Below, piece by piece: positions 9,479 through 18,491 of a DNA stretch of 40,538 nt. This DNA comes from Gallicola sp. Its GTDB lineage: Bacteria > Bacillota > Clostridia > Tissierellales > Peptoniphilaceae. The stretch is from positions 1-40,538 of the forward strand of contig DUUN01000618.1 in assembly GCA_012841535.1 (NCBI GenBank). Direction: 5' to 3'. The translations under genes and the position numbers were made by a program. The stretch's first letter is position 1, and every line of letters starts with the position of its first letter. The notes below the pieces were generated by a model, which was not told the DNA's origin, did not search any database, and was given only the letters and a program-made list of their open reading frames with translations.

Positions 9479-11704
9479 CTATAAATAAATAACTTCTTTT
9501 TTTAAAAGATTATTTATTAAGTTCTTTTCTCTTTCTTGACAAGTAAAAATAATAATTTGTCTATTTTTGCTAATATTTTTCAAATAATCCAAAGTTTTTG
9601 ATAATCTATAATCATCAAAATTATTAAAGGCATCATCAAAAATCAATAACTCATCCTCATTGAAAATTTCATTAGCCAAAGCAATTCTTAGTCCTAAATA
9701 TAATTGATCCATTGTACCTCTACTTAAAGAACCAATGTCTTTATATTCTCCTAATTTGCTATTGTTAAAATTTATATTTAAATCCTCATCAATTTTAATA
9801 GTCATATTGTAATTAGATATTAGGTCAAAATATTTTTTTAAGAAACTTGCCATTCTTGGAAGATAGTTTGTCTTAATTTCATTATGAGCTTTTTCTATTT
9901 CATTAATCGCAATATTTAAAGAACTAATATAATTATTTACTTGTTCTATTTCACTTTCAGTTTGACCTAACTCTTCAATTAATTCTGGTAATTTTTTCAC
10001 ATCCCCTTCAAGAAAATTTTTCTTCTCTTCAAGGGATGCTATTTCACTAATTAAAAAATCTGATTTAGTTTTTGCATCATTTAAATTAAAATATTTAATA
10101 TCTTCAAATTCTTTTTCATATTCTATAAGATTATTATCAAGACTTTTACTACTATAACTACTATTAATTGTCTTTAATTCCTTAAGCTTTTCATTTAATT
10201 CTCTTTCCAACTCTGTAAAGATTTCTTTATTCTTTAAATGATTATTTAAATCAAATCCAGTTTCATTTCTTATTTTCATAGAAATTTCTTTTAACTCTTC
10301 ATTTTTAAAGTCCTCATCATTTAAAAGAATTTCTATATCCCTATCTTTTTCATCTAATTCTTTTTTTGTTTTTTCATATTTTTCGTAAATAGTTTTATCA
10401 ATATTTAAAACCCCTGAACTTAATATACTCTTTTTATTTAAATTTTCATTGAAATTATTATTTATTTCTTCAACAATGTTTGTTTCCTTATTATTTAAAA
10501 ATATTATTAAACTAATTGACACACCAAAAATTGTTACAAAAAATAGTAATATAAAAACTAATATATTTGAAAAATTTGAAACAAATAAAAATAATAAAGT
10601 TAAAATTGAAAATATTCCTGTACTTAGAATAAGTGAAAAAATTGTTTTTTTGTTTTTTGATAATTTAGTTAACTCTTTTTTGTAAAAAGTTTTTTTATCT
10701 TCATATTTTACTTTATTCTCAATTTCTTTATATTCACTATAAATATATTTTTTGTTTTTTGATAACTCATTGAATTCACGCTGAATATATTTAATTTCTT
10801 CCAAAATTTCTTCGGATTTTTTTATATCTTCATTTGCAAGTTCCTTTAATTTACTATATTCCTCTAATTGTTTTCTTAAGTCAAAAATTTCTTTTTCTAG
10901 ATTTTCTTTTTGTTTTATTATTTTTATTATTTTTTGTTGTTCTTTATATTCTTCAAATTTATAATATAAATCAATATTACTTCTTAACTTTTTAAAGTCC
11001 TTAACTTTTTTATCTAATTCAAAAAGATAATCATCGTACTGATTTTTTAAGTTTTTTATATTTGATATTTCTTTGTTTAATTCTATTTCCTTGTTTTTAA
11101 GTATTCCATAGGGTTTCTTTAAGGATTTTTCAGTTCCAATATTATTCTTAATTGTGTTTAATTTATTCAAACCTTCTATTACAGAGAATACTTCATTATT
11201 TTCACTTAAGCCATCGGCTATTTTTTCTGAAATATACTTTGTTGAATTAGTAGAAATTTCTATATTATCTTGTCCTACTAAAATAGTGTTTATAAAAACA
11301 TCGCTACTACATTTGAAAAAGTATTCTCCAGGAAAACTTAAATTACTTTCCTCGTATTCTTCAAAATCCTTTGAAACATCTATTCCAGTTATTTCATCAA
11401 AAATTTTGTATGTTTTATTTGCAAAATCTCTATATAATCTATATTTATTTAAATTATAAATAAATACAATACTCCCCTCATATTTGTCACTTGTCCAAGG
11501 TTTATATTTATAATAATCTTCTGAAAATCTTAAGGATTTTAAATGTGGTTTTACAAATCCATAAAACATGCCTTCAATAAATTTTACTACAGTTGTTTTA
11601 CCAGATTCGTTTCTACCCTGTATTAATGTAAAATTATCTTCTAGTAAAATATTCTTGTTTTTAAACTGTCCAAAATTCATGATATTTAATTCAATTAACT
11701 TCAT
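9479..11704 (-). CDS. YhaN/SbcC-like AAA ATPase with a membrane hairpin
   Basis: A 741-residue Rad50/SbcC-type ATPase. Walker A is GRNESGKT (30-37). Long coiled coils fill roughly 195-350 and 410-630. The C-terminal part carries the signature SLSRGTMDQ and Walker B LLIFDDAF (about 680-690). In place of a zinc hook, two adjacent hydrophobic helices occupy about 352-403, as in Bacillus YhaN. The protein therefore may be membrane-attached through the tip of its coiled coil. The ATG overlaps the YhaO-like stop by 4 bp (ATGA). Expected partner is the upstream nuclease; role in DNA processing is inferred from the family. Confidence 0.85.
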   Translation of the reverse strand: MKLIELNIMNFGQFKNKNILLEDNFTLIQGRNESGKTTVVKFIEGMFYGFVKPHLKSLRFSEDYYKYKPWTSDKYEGSIVFIYNLNKYRLYRDFANKTYKIFDEITGIDVSKDFEEYEESNLSFPGEYFFKCSSDVFINTILVGQDNIEISTNSTKYISEKIADGLSENNEVFSVIEGLNKLNTIKNNIGTEKSLKKPYGILKNKEIELNKEISNIKNLKNQYDDYLFELDKKVKDFKKLRSNIDLYYKFEEYKEQQKIIKIIKQKENLEKEIFDLRKQLEEYSKLKELANEDIKKSEEILEEIKYIQREFNELSKNKKYIYSEYKEIENKVKYEDKKTFYKKELTKLSKNKKTIFSLILSTGIFSILTLLFLFVSNFSNILVFILLFFVTIFGVSISLIIFLNNKETNIVEEINNNFNENLNKKSILSSGVLNIDKTIYEKYEKTKKELDEKDRDIEILLNDEDFKNEELKEISMKIRNETGFDLNNHLKNKEIFTELERELNEKLKELKTINSSYSSKSLDNNLIEYEKEFEDIKYFNLNDAKTKSDFLISEIASLEEKKNFLEGDVKKLPELIEELGQTESEIEQVNNYISSLNIAINEIEKAHNEIKTNYLPRMASFLKKYFDLISNYNMTIKIDEDLNINFNNSKLGEYKDIGSLSRGTMDQLYLGLRIALANEIFNEDELLIFDDAFNNFDDYRLSKTLDYLKNISKNRQIIIFTCQEREKNLINNLLKKEVIYL

Positions 11705-12783
11705 TTATTTTCCTTTAAAATTGCTTTCAAACCTAGTTTTAAAGCTTCAGAGTTTACAGGGTTATTCATATCATATTCTGACATATTCTTTAAAAATACC
11801 CCTATAATATTATTTTTATTTAATTTTCGAAGTTTTTCTAGGTCTAAATTATAGTCTAATTTATTATTGATTTCTAAATATGTTACATAGTTTTTAAGTT
11901 CATTTTCAATAGCTTCTTTATCTATTTCATATTCTTCTGGTAAATTTCCCGTTAAATTTATTCTAATATAATTTTTTTTGTCTGAATAAATCCAATCATT
12001 TAAAAGTAAATCCTTTAATTCATAAAAATTAAAATTTCCATCTATTTCATATTCAACTTCAGTAAAAACTGATTGAGAGACATCTAAAAATTCTATTGCT
12101 AGTTCTCGGTCTTTAAATTCTCCTAAAACAGCACCATGTAAACCTTGTTCTTTAAAACTTAAAGGCTCTATTGAACCAGGATATATTATATTTTCTGCAA
12201 TTGCACTTGGCTTATGTAAATGACCTAAGGCAATATAATCAAATCCTATTTTCTGTAATTCATTCATATCAATTGGTTGATATTTAAAATTTGTATTAAT
12301 TATATCTGTATGAATTAAAAAATAATTTCTTTTAGATTTATTTAAAGAAATATTTTCAAAAATATTATCCTTATTTAGAATATTGTCAATATAACTTATT
12401 CCATAAACATCATATTCTTCAAATTCATATTTAGTTATTTTGTCTTCTTTAAATAAATATACATTACTAGGTAAATCTATTAACTTCCATTTTGATTTAT
12501 TTCTATATGGATCATGATTTCCGAAGATTATAAATACATTTGTAAAGGGTATTTTTCTGAAAAGGTCGCTTAATCTTTTTAAATCAGACAAAGTTACATA
12601 TTCCTCATTATATAAATCTCCTGAAAGCAATAAAATGTCAACTTCTTTCTTCTTGACTATATCTATTAAACTATCGATGCTTCTCCATATATCATTTCTT
12701 CTTTCAATTGCTAGCTCTTTAGGAAAGGAAGAGTGTTCAAAACTAGAAGCAATATGAAAGTCTCCACTGTGTAAAAATTTCAT
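11701..12783 (-). CDS. YhaO/SbcD/Mre11-like DNA repair exonuclease
   Basis: Nuclease partner of the downstream ATPase. Phosphoesterase motifs are in order: HSGDFHIAS (N-terminus), LLSGDLYNEE, IFGNHDPYR, LIHTDI and ALGHLHKP, the Mre11/SbcD set with manganese ligands. The 360-residue length matches YhaO-like proteins. The open frame reaches 12807, but the ATG at 12783, preceded by AGGGGG, starts exactly at the conserved core and avoids overlapping the unknown gene upstream. Four-base overlap with the ATPase gene indicates coupling and a probable complex. Confidence 0.88.
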   Translation of the reverse strand: MKFLHSGDFHIASSFEHSSFPKELAIERRNDIWRSIDSLIDIVKKKEVDILLLSGDLYNEEYVTLSDLKRLSDLFRKIPFTNVFIIFGNHDPYRNKSKWKLIDLPSNVYLFKEDKITKYEFEEYDVYGISYIDNILNKDNIFENISLNKSKRNYFLIHTDIINTNFKYQPIDMNELQKIGFDYIALGHLHKPSAIAENIIYPGSIEPLSFKEQGLHGAVLGEFKDRELAIEFLDVSQSVFTEVEYEIDGNFNFYELKDLLLNDWIYSDKKNYIRINLTGNLPEEYEIDKEAIENELKNYVTYLEINNKLDYNLDLEKLRKLNKNNIIGVFLKNMSEYDMNNPVNSEALKLGLKAILKENK

Positions 12784-12790
12784 AATCCCC

Positions 12791-13414
12791 CTATTTGTAA
12801 TAACCATATTTTTCTTTTTTATCTTGTTTAATATATATTCTTAAATTGTTAATATCTATATTATATAAATTGAAAATTTTAATTAACATATCTCTAAATT
12901 TATTTGAACTAAAATGAGTTTCCGCATATAAGTTTTGAGAAATCCGTATAGGATTAATCATTTTTTTAGAATCTTTATCAAAGTATGGTCTAGTTCTACC
13001 ATTAAATTTAGTTTTGTTTATTAGTGAATGTAATTTTTCTTTATCTATTTTATATAGATAAAATAATATTTGCTCGTATAATTCTTTAAAAGATGATACT
13101 TCAATATTTTTCCCCCTATAAATCGAATAGGATTTTGGTTTAGTATAGGAAAAATCATGGAGTAAATTTACAGATTTAGAAAACACTTTTTCATTAGACA
13201 ATATTTCCAGTGAAAGTTGTATTCCTTCAACAGGTATTAAAGATTTAATTTTAACAATATTATCGTAGAACTCTTTAATCTCCCTATGATTTTTTAAGTC
13301 TAAATCATAGGTTTGAGCCATATTAAAACACTTTTCTAAATTTTCTAAAGAGTCATATATATTAAGAATCAATTGTGGATTTTCTTCCTTCAATATTTCA
13401 AAAAATCTGTCCAT
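12791..13414 (-). CDS. Unrecognised 207-residue protein, first gene of the YhaO-YhaN operon
   Basis: I do not recognise this protein. It has no signal peptide or membrane segment. The first half is helical and acidic. The C-terminal part (about 105-200) is a compact, basic block with GRTRPYF, NPIRIS and YAETHFSS, which looks like a small domain. GGTGA lies 5 nt before the ATG, and an extended -10 is just upstream. Its stop is 7 bp before the nuclease start, so it is probably the first gene of that operon and could be an accessory or DNA-recognition subunit; this is inference from position only. Confidence 0.75.
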   Translation of the reverse strand: MDRFFEILKEENPQLILNIYDSLENLEKCFNMAQTYDLDLKNHREIKEFYDNIVKIKSLIPVEGIQLSLEILSNEKVFSKSVNLLHDFSYTKPKSYSIYRGKNIEVSSFKELYEQILFYLYKIDKEKLHSLINKTKFNGRTRPYFDKDSKKMINPIRISQNLYAETHFSSNKFRDMLIKIFNLYNIDINNLRIYIKQDKKEKYGYYK

Positions 13415-13429
13415 TTAATCACCAATTAA

Positions 13430-13438
13430 ATTATATCA
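13430..13438 (-). promoter_or_regulatory. Probable extended -10 promoter of the YhaO-YhaN operon
   Basis: TGATATAAT (13438-13430, minus strand) is a good extended -10 about 16 nt before the first codon of the unknown gene. No clear -35 is present. It lies directly after the MobA-MobB terminator. The leader would be very short. Confidence 0.45.
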
Positions 13439-13446
13439 AATAAAAT

Positions 13447-13471
13447 TATCCTAAACTAATTGTTTAGGATA
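13447..13471 (-). terminator. Terminator overlapping the end of the mobA-mobB fusion
   Basis: A perfect 10-bp stem (13447-13456 with 13462-13471, 5-nt loop) includes the last codons and stop of the fusion gene; on the minus strand it is followed by ATTTTATTT, a modest U-tract. Confidence 0.65.
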
Positions 13472-14503
13472 AATATAGTGTTTTATAACAAATTCTGCAA
13501 ATTTTTCTACATTAGATAAATCAAATATATTTTCAAATTCCTCTGAAAAATCTACAATATCGGTAATAATCCCTTTTAGTGGTTTTTCCGTTATTATTTC
13601 TCTAGAATTTTCCTGTCTAATTACTTCAAATTTATCAAAATCACTATTTTTTAAACCTTCAATAACTATTAAATCAAAATCTTCTAATCTGCTTAATAAA
13701 AAATCAATAGTTATTTTTTTGTTTTCCAATAACATATACTTTTTATTCGAAAAAATTGCCACACTATCAGCACCAATATTATAGAACTTTCCAGTATCTG
13801 TTTTATTATCTATATTAAAATCATGGCCGTCGTGTTTTATAACACATATTTTATATCCTTTTTCTTTTAATATACTAACTAACTTTCCAATAAAAGTAGT
13901 TTTCCCCGAATTTTTTCTACCGCATATAGAAATTATATTCCTACTAAGAAGTTTGTAATAATCTTCTTTTGTATTAACATTATACAGTATATTATCATTA
14001 AAAATACTATATCTTAAATCTATAATTTTAGTAAAAGGTTCTTTTAGAAGTTCTTTTAATTTATAATTTTCATTATGAATATAATTTTCTAAAATTGGAA
14101 TTAGTTTCTTCGAATAAATTGCTCCAATTGGATGTAAATTATTATTTGATTTAATAGAAAAAATATAATAATCACTAGAAATATAAGACTTGATATAGTT
14201 GACAAAATCCAAGTTAATATTTTGCATATCTACTCCTGTTATGAAATTATATTCATGTTTACTAGCCTTTAATATTTCTAAAATCCCACTAATAGGTCCT
14301 ATATTTTTATATACATCAGAAATATATTGGATTTTGTCTAATTTTTTTAAATTTAAATCATTAGAAGAAACTATAATATCATAATCTTCAAATAATTGAA
14401 TTAAATTTTCTAAAAAAGTATTTCCCTTATAAATTAACTGGGATTTATTTTCTCCCATTCGAGAACTTTTGCCACCAGCTAAAATTCCTATTCCTATATT
14501 CAT
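13451..14503 (-). CDS. MobA-MobB fusion: molybdenum cofactor guanylyltransferase / GTP-binding adaptor
   Basis: Residues 1-185 are MobA, which joins GMP to molybdopterin: the nucleotide-binding LAGGKSSRMGENKS is at residues 8-21. Residues from about 190 are MobB, a P-loop GTPase-like adaptor: GRKNSGKTT begins that half, followed by VIKHDGHDF and a DTGKF segment. E. coli uses two genes; fused versions are known in clostridia. It starts 2 bp after the moeA stop with no strong ribosome-binding site, so translation is probably coupled. It makes the MGD form of the cofactor; no molybdoenzyme is in the window. Confidence 0.9.
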   Translation of the reverse strand: MNIGIGILAGGKSSRMGENKSQLIYKGNTFLENLIQLFEDYDIIVSSNDLNLKKLDKIQYISDVYKNIGPISGILEILKASKHEYNFITGVDMQNINLDFVNYIKSYISSDYYIFSIKSNNNLHPIGAIYSKKLIPILENYIHNENYKLKELLKEPFTKIIDLRYSIFNDNILYNVNTKEDYYKLLSRNIISICGRKNSGKTTFIGKLVSILKEKGYKICVIKHDGHDFNIDNKTDTGKFYNIGADSVAIFSNKKYMLLENKKITIDFLLSRLEDFDLIVIEGLKNSDFDKFEVIRQENSREIITEKPLKGIITDIVDFSEEFENIFDLSNVEKFAEFVIKHYIYPKQLV

Positions 14504-14504
14504 A

Positions 14505-15686
14505 TTATGGTAAGTAAATGACCTTTACTTTATCTCCTTCTTTTATTTCTGTATTTGATTTTTGTACTATTAAACAATTACAATTTAGCAAATTGGAAAT
14601 TACTGAAGATGAGTGTATGTCTTCAAGTTCAACAAACTCATTATAGTACCTTGCTCTAACATATCTTTGTAATTTACTAGGTTTTAAATATCCCTTTTTT
14701 ACAATTTTTTCATATTCAATATTATTAAATTCCTCAGAATTATAATATTTAGCTGCAATTGGCCAAAATAATACTTGAAAATTGGCTAAAGCTGCAAAGG
14801 GATTTCCTGAAAGACTCATTATAATAGAATTATTTATTATTGCTGCAGAAACAGGAGTCCCCGGTTTCATAGCAACTTTTTTAAATAAAATATTATTTGA
14901 AATTTTACTATATAACTCCGGAATTAAATCATATTTACCTACTGACACTCCCCCAGTTGTTATTATAATATCTGATTCTTTTGAGGCTTTTTCAACATTT
15001 TCAGCAATTTTAAAAAGATTGTCCTCTACAATTTTAATATTATTTACTTGAATATTAAATTTTTTCAAATATGAATTTATTGTAAATAAAGTACTACAAT
15101 ATATTTTCCCATTTTCTAGTTTTTCTCCAGGATATAGTAATTCACTACCTGTGGAAATTAAGGAAACGGAAAGGGGTTTTACAACCTTTATCCTATTTAA
15201 ACCTAAACTAGCAAAAACACCTAGATGAATTGTGCTTATAATAGTACCAGCTTTTAATATAAGCTCACCTTTTTTTATGTCTTCACCAATATGACAATAG
15301 TTTGAGTATTCTTTTTCTTTCCTGTGAATATTTACATATTCTACTCCATAATCCGTATCTTCCTGTTTAACAATACAATTATATCCTTCTGGGATATAGC
15401 TTCCAGTCATTACTCTTATAGCAGTATTTGGTTTATATTCTATATTTTTAAACTCGCCAGCATAAATTTCATCTATTACTTTAAATTTTTTTGTATTTTC
15501 TAAATCTTTATAATTTACAGCATAACCATCCATAGCGGATTTTGGAAATTCTGGAACATTTATTTTTGAATATAAGTCTTCAGCTAAGACATACCCTTCA
15601 GAAGTTAAGAGATTAACTTCTAAATATTCTGTTTGTGTCTTAATATTATCTTTTAATATTTTTATTGCATCTATAACATTTATCAT
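14505..15686 (-). CDS. moeA: Molybdopterin molybdenumtransferase
   Basis: Inserts molybdate into adenylylated molybdopterin. The 393-residue protein has the family blocks FPKSAMDGYAV (about 48-58), RVMTGSYIPEG, ITTGGVSVGKYD, KPGTPVS and LSGNPFAA, then a C-terminal barrel domain. AGGATGAG precedes the ATG. With the downstream MobA-MobB fusion it forms a two-gene cofactor-maturation unit; the upstream steps (moaA, moaC, moaE, moaD, mogA) must be elsewhere if the pathway is complete. Confidence 0.94.
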   Translation of the reverse strand: MINVIDAIKILKDNIKTQTEYLEVNLLTSEGYVLAEDLYSKINVPEFPKSAMDGYAVNYKDLENTKKFKVIDEIYAGEFKNIEYKPNTAIRVMTGSYIPEGYNCIVKQEDTDYGVEYVNIHRKEKEYSNYCHIGEDIKKGELILKAGTIISTIHLGVFASLGLNRIKVVKPLSVSLISTGSELLYPGEKLENGKIYCSTLFTINSYLKKFNIQVNNIKIVEDNLFKIAENVEKASKESDIIITTGGVSVGKYDLIPELYSKISNNILFKKVAMKPGTPVSAAIINNSIIMSLSGNPFAALANFQVLFWPIAAKYYNSEEFNNIEYEKIVKKGYLKPSKLQRYVRARYYNEFVELEDIHSSSVISNLLNCNCLIVQKSNTEIKEGDKVKVIYLP

Positions 15687-15718
15687 ATTCTCATCCTAAA
15701 ATTAAATTTCTATTATTA

Positions 15719-15724
15719 ATTATA
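15719..15724 (-). promoter_or_regulatory. Possible -10 box for moeA
   Basis: TATAAT on the minus strand lies about 32 nt before the moeA start and 9 nt past the terminator of the gene upstream. The -35 region would fall in the terminator U-tract and is poor, so the call is tentative. Confidence 0.35.
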
Positions 15725-15732
15725 CTATAAAA

Positions 15733-15754
15733 AAAGAAGTGATATCACTTCTTT
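15733..15754 (-). terminator. Terminator of the amino-acid transporter operon
   Basis: A perfect 22-bp palindrome (15733-15743 with 15744-15754) covers the stop codon of the ArsC/Spx-like gene and runs into seven T residues on the minus strand. Confidence 0.85.
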
Positions 15755-16095
15755 AATTCATTATATTCTGTTTCTTTAAAACCTACTAAAACAAGATCGT
15801 TATTAATTAATAATGGTCTTTTAATTAACATACCATTAGAAGATAAAAGAGTAATTTTTTCTTCTTGTGTCATGTTAGGTAATTTATCTTTTAAGTTTTT
15901 TTCTCTATAGAGTTTTCCACTTGTATTAAAAAACTTTTTAATATCTAACCCACTTTTATTTATTATTTCTTCTAACTCCATATAGGATGGTGGTTCTTTA
16001 GAAATATCTAATAATTCAAAATTAAAATTATTATTTTCCAAATATTTTAATGCTTTTTTACATGTACTACATTTAGGATAACAATATACTTTCAT
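15745..16095 (-). CDS. ArsC/Spx family thioredoxin-fold protein
   Basis: A 116-residue protein starting with the family pattern YCYPKCSTCKKALKYL, with a CxxC redox pair (Cys9, Cys12), and ending with the RPLL region (about 94-97) that follows the conserved LIKRP. Members are arsenate-reductase-like proteins or Spx-type RNA polymerase regulators; this one is closest to the uncharacterised arsenate reductase family protein group rather than to canonical Spx. GAGGT precedes the ATG. It is 9 bp after the ABC ATPase gene and shares its terminator. Confidence 0.82.
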   Translation of the reverse strand: MKVYCYPKCSTCKKALKYLENNNFNFELLDISKEPPSYMELEEIINKSGLDIKKFFNTSGKLYREKNLKDKLPNMTQEEKITLLSSNGMLIKRPLLINNDLVLVGFKETEYNELKK

Positions 16096-16104
16096 ACTAC
16101 CTCA

Positions 16105-16857
16105 CTATTTTAAATTTAAAAAATTTTTTGTTCTTTCATTTGAAGGATTAACCAATACTTCTTCTGGTGTTCCTTCCTCAACAATATACCCATTATCCAT
16201 GAATATAACTCTGTCAGCGATTTCTTTTGCAAATTCCATTTCGTGGGTTACTATAACCATAGTAGTATCTTCCTTTGCTAAAGCTTTAATTACTTTTAAT
16301 ACTTCTTGAGTTAGTTCAGGATCTAAAGCTGAAGTCGGTTCATCAAAAAAAATAATTTCTGGATTCATTGCAAGGGTTCTTGCAATTGAAACTCTTTGCT
16401 TTTGTCCTCCTGACAAACTATAAGGATATGATTTTTCTTTACCTTGTAAATTCATTTTTGAAATTAAATTTTCAACTATAGTGTCAATTTCATCCTGGTC
16501 TTTTTTTTGTACTAATTTTAAGGCCAGAGAAATATTTTCATAAACATTTAAATTTGGAAACAAATTAAAATTCTGAAAAACCATACCATACTTATTATTA
16601 ATTAGTTTATAATTTTCTACCTTAGCATATATAACTTCATTGTTTTTGGTTTCAGCTAAAATTAAATCATCATATTTAATTTCACCAAAATCTATTTTTT
16701 CCAAATTAACTGCACATCTAATTAAGGTTGACTTACCAGAACCTGAAGAACCTATAATAGCTACAACTTCACCTTTCTTTACAGATAAAGAAATATCCTT
16801 TAGAACATTTTCATTACCAAAACTCTTTCTAATATTTTTCATTTCTAATACTTTCAT
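16105..16857 (-). CDS. Polar amino-acid ABC transporter, ATP-binding protein
   Basis: ATPase of a GlnQ/ArtP/HisP-type importer. Walker A is GSSGSGKS (36-43), the Q-loop region is [12 protein letters not shown], the signature is LSGGQKQRV (about 148), Walker B is [13 protein letters not shown], and the switch His is in VTHEM. The 250-residue length is normal, with a slightly long loop before the Q-loop. It stands 7 bp after the permease gene. The amino acid transported cannot be decided from the ATPase. Confidence 0.94.
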   Translation of the reverse strand: MKVLEMKNIRKSFGNENVLKDISLSVKKGEVVAIIGSSGSGKSTLIRCAVNLEKIDFGEIKYDDLILAETKNNEVIYAKVENYKLINNKYGMVFQNFNLFPNLNVYENISLALKLVQKKDQDEIDTIVENLISKMNLQGKEKSYPYSLSGGQKQRVSIARTLAMNPEIIFFDEPTSALDPELTQEVLKVIKALAKEDTTMVIVTHEMEFAKEIADRVIFMDNGYIVEEGTPEEVLVNPSNERTKNFLNLK

Positions 16858-16864
16858 ATTATAC

Positions 16865-17509
16865 CTACCTATAATAATTATATCTATTTTCTATTTTATT
16901 CATAATTTTTTCTACTAAGTAGTTAAAAACAAAATAAAATATACCTACTGCTAGAAAAGCTAACATATTTGAATCTCTATTAGCTATGGATTTAGCCAAT
17001 GTAAATGTTTCGGTAACAGAAATAGCAAAAGCTAAGGAAGTATCCTTTACTAAAGTTATTATTTCATTGGTCATTGCAGGTAAGGAATTTTTAAATACTT
17101 GTGGTAATACAATATTCTTATATGTTTGCCATTTACTTAATCCTAAAATATTTGCAGCCTCATATTGACCTGAATCTATTGATTTAAAACCACCTCTATA
17201 GATCTCTGCAAAATAAGCAGCATAATTTAAGACAAAGGCTACTATAACTGCAAAAAATCTATCTGGTGATTTCATACCAAATATATAAAAAGGACCATAA
17301 AAAACAAACATTAGTTGTAGCATCAAAGGAGTTCCTCGCATTACGGAAATATATATCTTAGTAATACTTGAAACTAATTTGTTTTTATTATGTTTTAAAA
17401 AATATATTACCATACCCAATGGAATTGATAAAACCAATGTTAGTAAAAATATTAAAAATGTCGTTGAAAACCCTTTAGAAAGTTCTTTAAAAATATTTAA
17501 TATATACAT
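16865..17509 (-). CDS. Polar amino-acid ABC transporter, permease
   Basis: A 214-residue HisM/GlnP-type membrane subunit with an N-terminal transmembrane helix (about 13-35), RGTPLMLQ at the start of the next block, and the EAA loop ([22 protein letters not shown]) that docks on the ATPase. One permease gene only, so a homodimer is likely. GGTGA is placed before the ATG. It is separated from the binding-protein gene by a stable hairpin that may set its expression below that of the binding protein. Confidence 0.93.
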   Translation of the reverse strand: MYILNIFKELSKGFSTTFLIFLLTLVLSIPLGMVIYFLKHNKNKLVSSITKIYISVMRGTPLMLQLMFVFYGPFYIFGMKSPDRFFAVIVAFVLNYAAYFAEIYRGGFKSIDSGQYEAANILGLSKWQTYKNIVLPQVFKNSLPAMTNEIITLVKDTSLAFAISVTETFTLAKSIANRDSNMLAFLAVGIFYFVFNYLVEKIMNKIENRYNYYR

Positions 17510-17534
17510 ATTTCACCTAATATTTAAAATATTT

Positions 17535-17560
17535 ACAGATATGATTTTAATCATATCTGT
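17535..17560 (-). other. Intercistronic hairpin between binding protein and permease
   Basis: An 11-bp perfect stem (17535-17545 with 17550-17560) with a 4-nt loop lies in the 62-bp gap of the transporter operon. It lacks a U-tract on the minus strand, so it is more likely an RNA-stabilising or processing element than a terminator. The T-run that follows on the plus strand has no matching upstream plus-strand gene. Confidence 0.6.
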
Positions 17561-17571
17561 ATTTTTTCTGT

Positions 17572-18375
17572 CTATTTAATTAAAGTTTTATCTTCACCTA
17601 TCCATTTAATAGATAACTCTTTTAAAACTCCTTCTGAAGCTAATTCTTTAACTGCCTTATTAACCTTATCCCTTAATTCTTCATTTCCTAATTTAAAAGC
17701 AATTGCATATTCTTCGTCCTTTAAAGATTCTTCTAAAACTCTAAATTTTCTACCTTTATTAATATTATATTTTGCTACTACCTCATCCATTAAAACAGCA
17801 TCTGTTGAGCCCTGTTCTAAATCGTTTAAAGCCGTTAAATTATCAGGAACTTTTATAACTTCACCAAGGCTTTCTTTAAACTCTTCTGAATCTTCTAAGG
17901 CATACTCTGCTGTTGATCTATCTTGTAATTCAAGGTTTTTGCCTTTTAAATCCTCTAATTTATTAAATTCTGAATCTTCGTTTACTACAATAAGTTGTCT
18001 ATTTTCCATATATGATTCAGAAAAAGTATAGTCTTTTTCCCTTCCTGTTTTAGTAAATCCGTTCCAAATTACATTTATATTCCCACTATCTAATTCCGCA
18101 TCTTTTGAAGCCCAATCAATAGGTTGTAAAACTAACTCCATTTCCAACTTTTCAGCTACTAATTCAGCTAATTCTAAGTCAAATCCGGTGTAGCTACCAT
18201 CTGTTTCCTTAAAGCCCATTGGTGGGAAATTTGCATCAAATCCAACAACTAAAGTGTTCGAAGAAGTATTGTTTTCTGCTGTTGCTTTTTCATTATTTTC
18301 ATTTTTATTTGAACAACTAACTAAAAATAAAGATAAAGTTAAAACTATTACTATAATAAAATTTCTTTTTTTCAT
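17572..18375 (-). CDS. Polar amino-acid ABC transporter, substrate-binding lipoprotein
   Basis: A 267-residue binding lipoprotein. The signal peptide ends in the lipobox LVSC (Cys22), then a low-complexity linker and the type II binding fold (GFDANFPPMGF, YTGFDLELAELVAEKL, IDWASKDAELDSG, GFTKTGREKDYTFS). This pattern is shared by glutamine, arginine and cystine binders and does not settle the ligand. The frame is open to 18456, but GAGGAGAG before the ATG at 18375 and the signal peptide fix the start. First gene of the transporter operon. Confidence 0.94.
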   Translation of the reverse strand: MKKRNFIIVIVLTLSLFLVSCSNKNENNEKATAENNTSSNTLVVGFDANFPPMGFKETDGSYTGFDLELAELVAEKLEMELVLQPIDWASKDAELDSGNINVIWNGFTKTGREKDYTFSESYMENRQLIVVNEDSEFNKLEDLKGKNLELQDRSTAEYALEDSEEFKESLGEVIKVPDNLTALNDLEQGSTDAVLMDEVVAKYNINKGRKFRVLEESLKDEEYAIAFKLGNEELRDKVNKAVKELASEGVLKELSIKWIGEDKTLIK

Positions 18376-18399
18376 TTTTCTCTCCTCAATTAATTTATC

Positions 18400-18428
18400 A
18401 TTATACTTTATTATGGTATCATAGTAAA
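18400..18428 (-). promoter_or_regulatory. Promoter of the amino-acid transporter operon
   Basis: TTTACT (18428-18423), a 17-nt spacer and a perfect TATAAT (18405-18400) on the minus strand, 25 nt before the binding-protein ATG. No T-box or S-box-like structure is seen between it and the thrS terminator. Confidence 0.6.
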
Positions 18429-18450
18429 ATAATTGTGTAAAGACAATAAA

Positions 18451-18485
18451 AAACACCTCTTAATCAAAAATGACTAAAGGTGTTT
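18451..18485 (-). terminator. Terminator of thrS
   Basis: A long hairpin (AAACACCT near 18485 pairing with AGGTGTTT near 18451, extended inward by about seven pairs) runs into TTTTTTATTG on the minus strand, 6 bp after thrS. Confidence 0.85.
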
Positions 18486-18491
18486 AAAATA

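Noticed and set aside
17535..17571. Plus-strand rho-independent terminator
   Set aside because: The T-run follows on the plus strand, but no plus-strand gene precedes it; the hairpin is better explained as an intercistronic element of the minus-strand operon.
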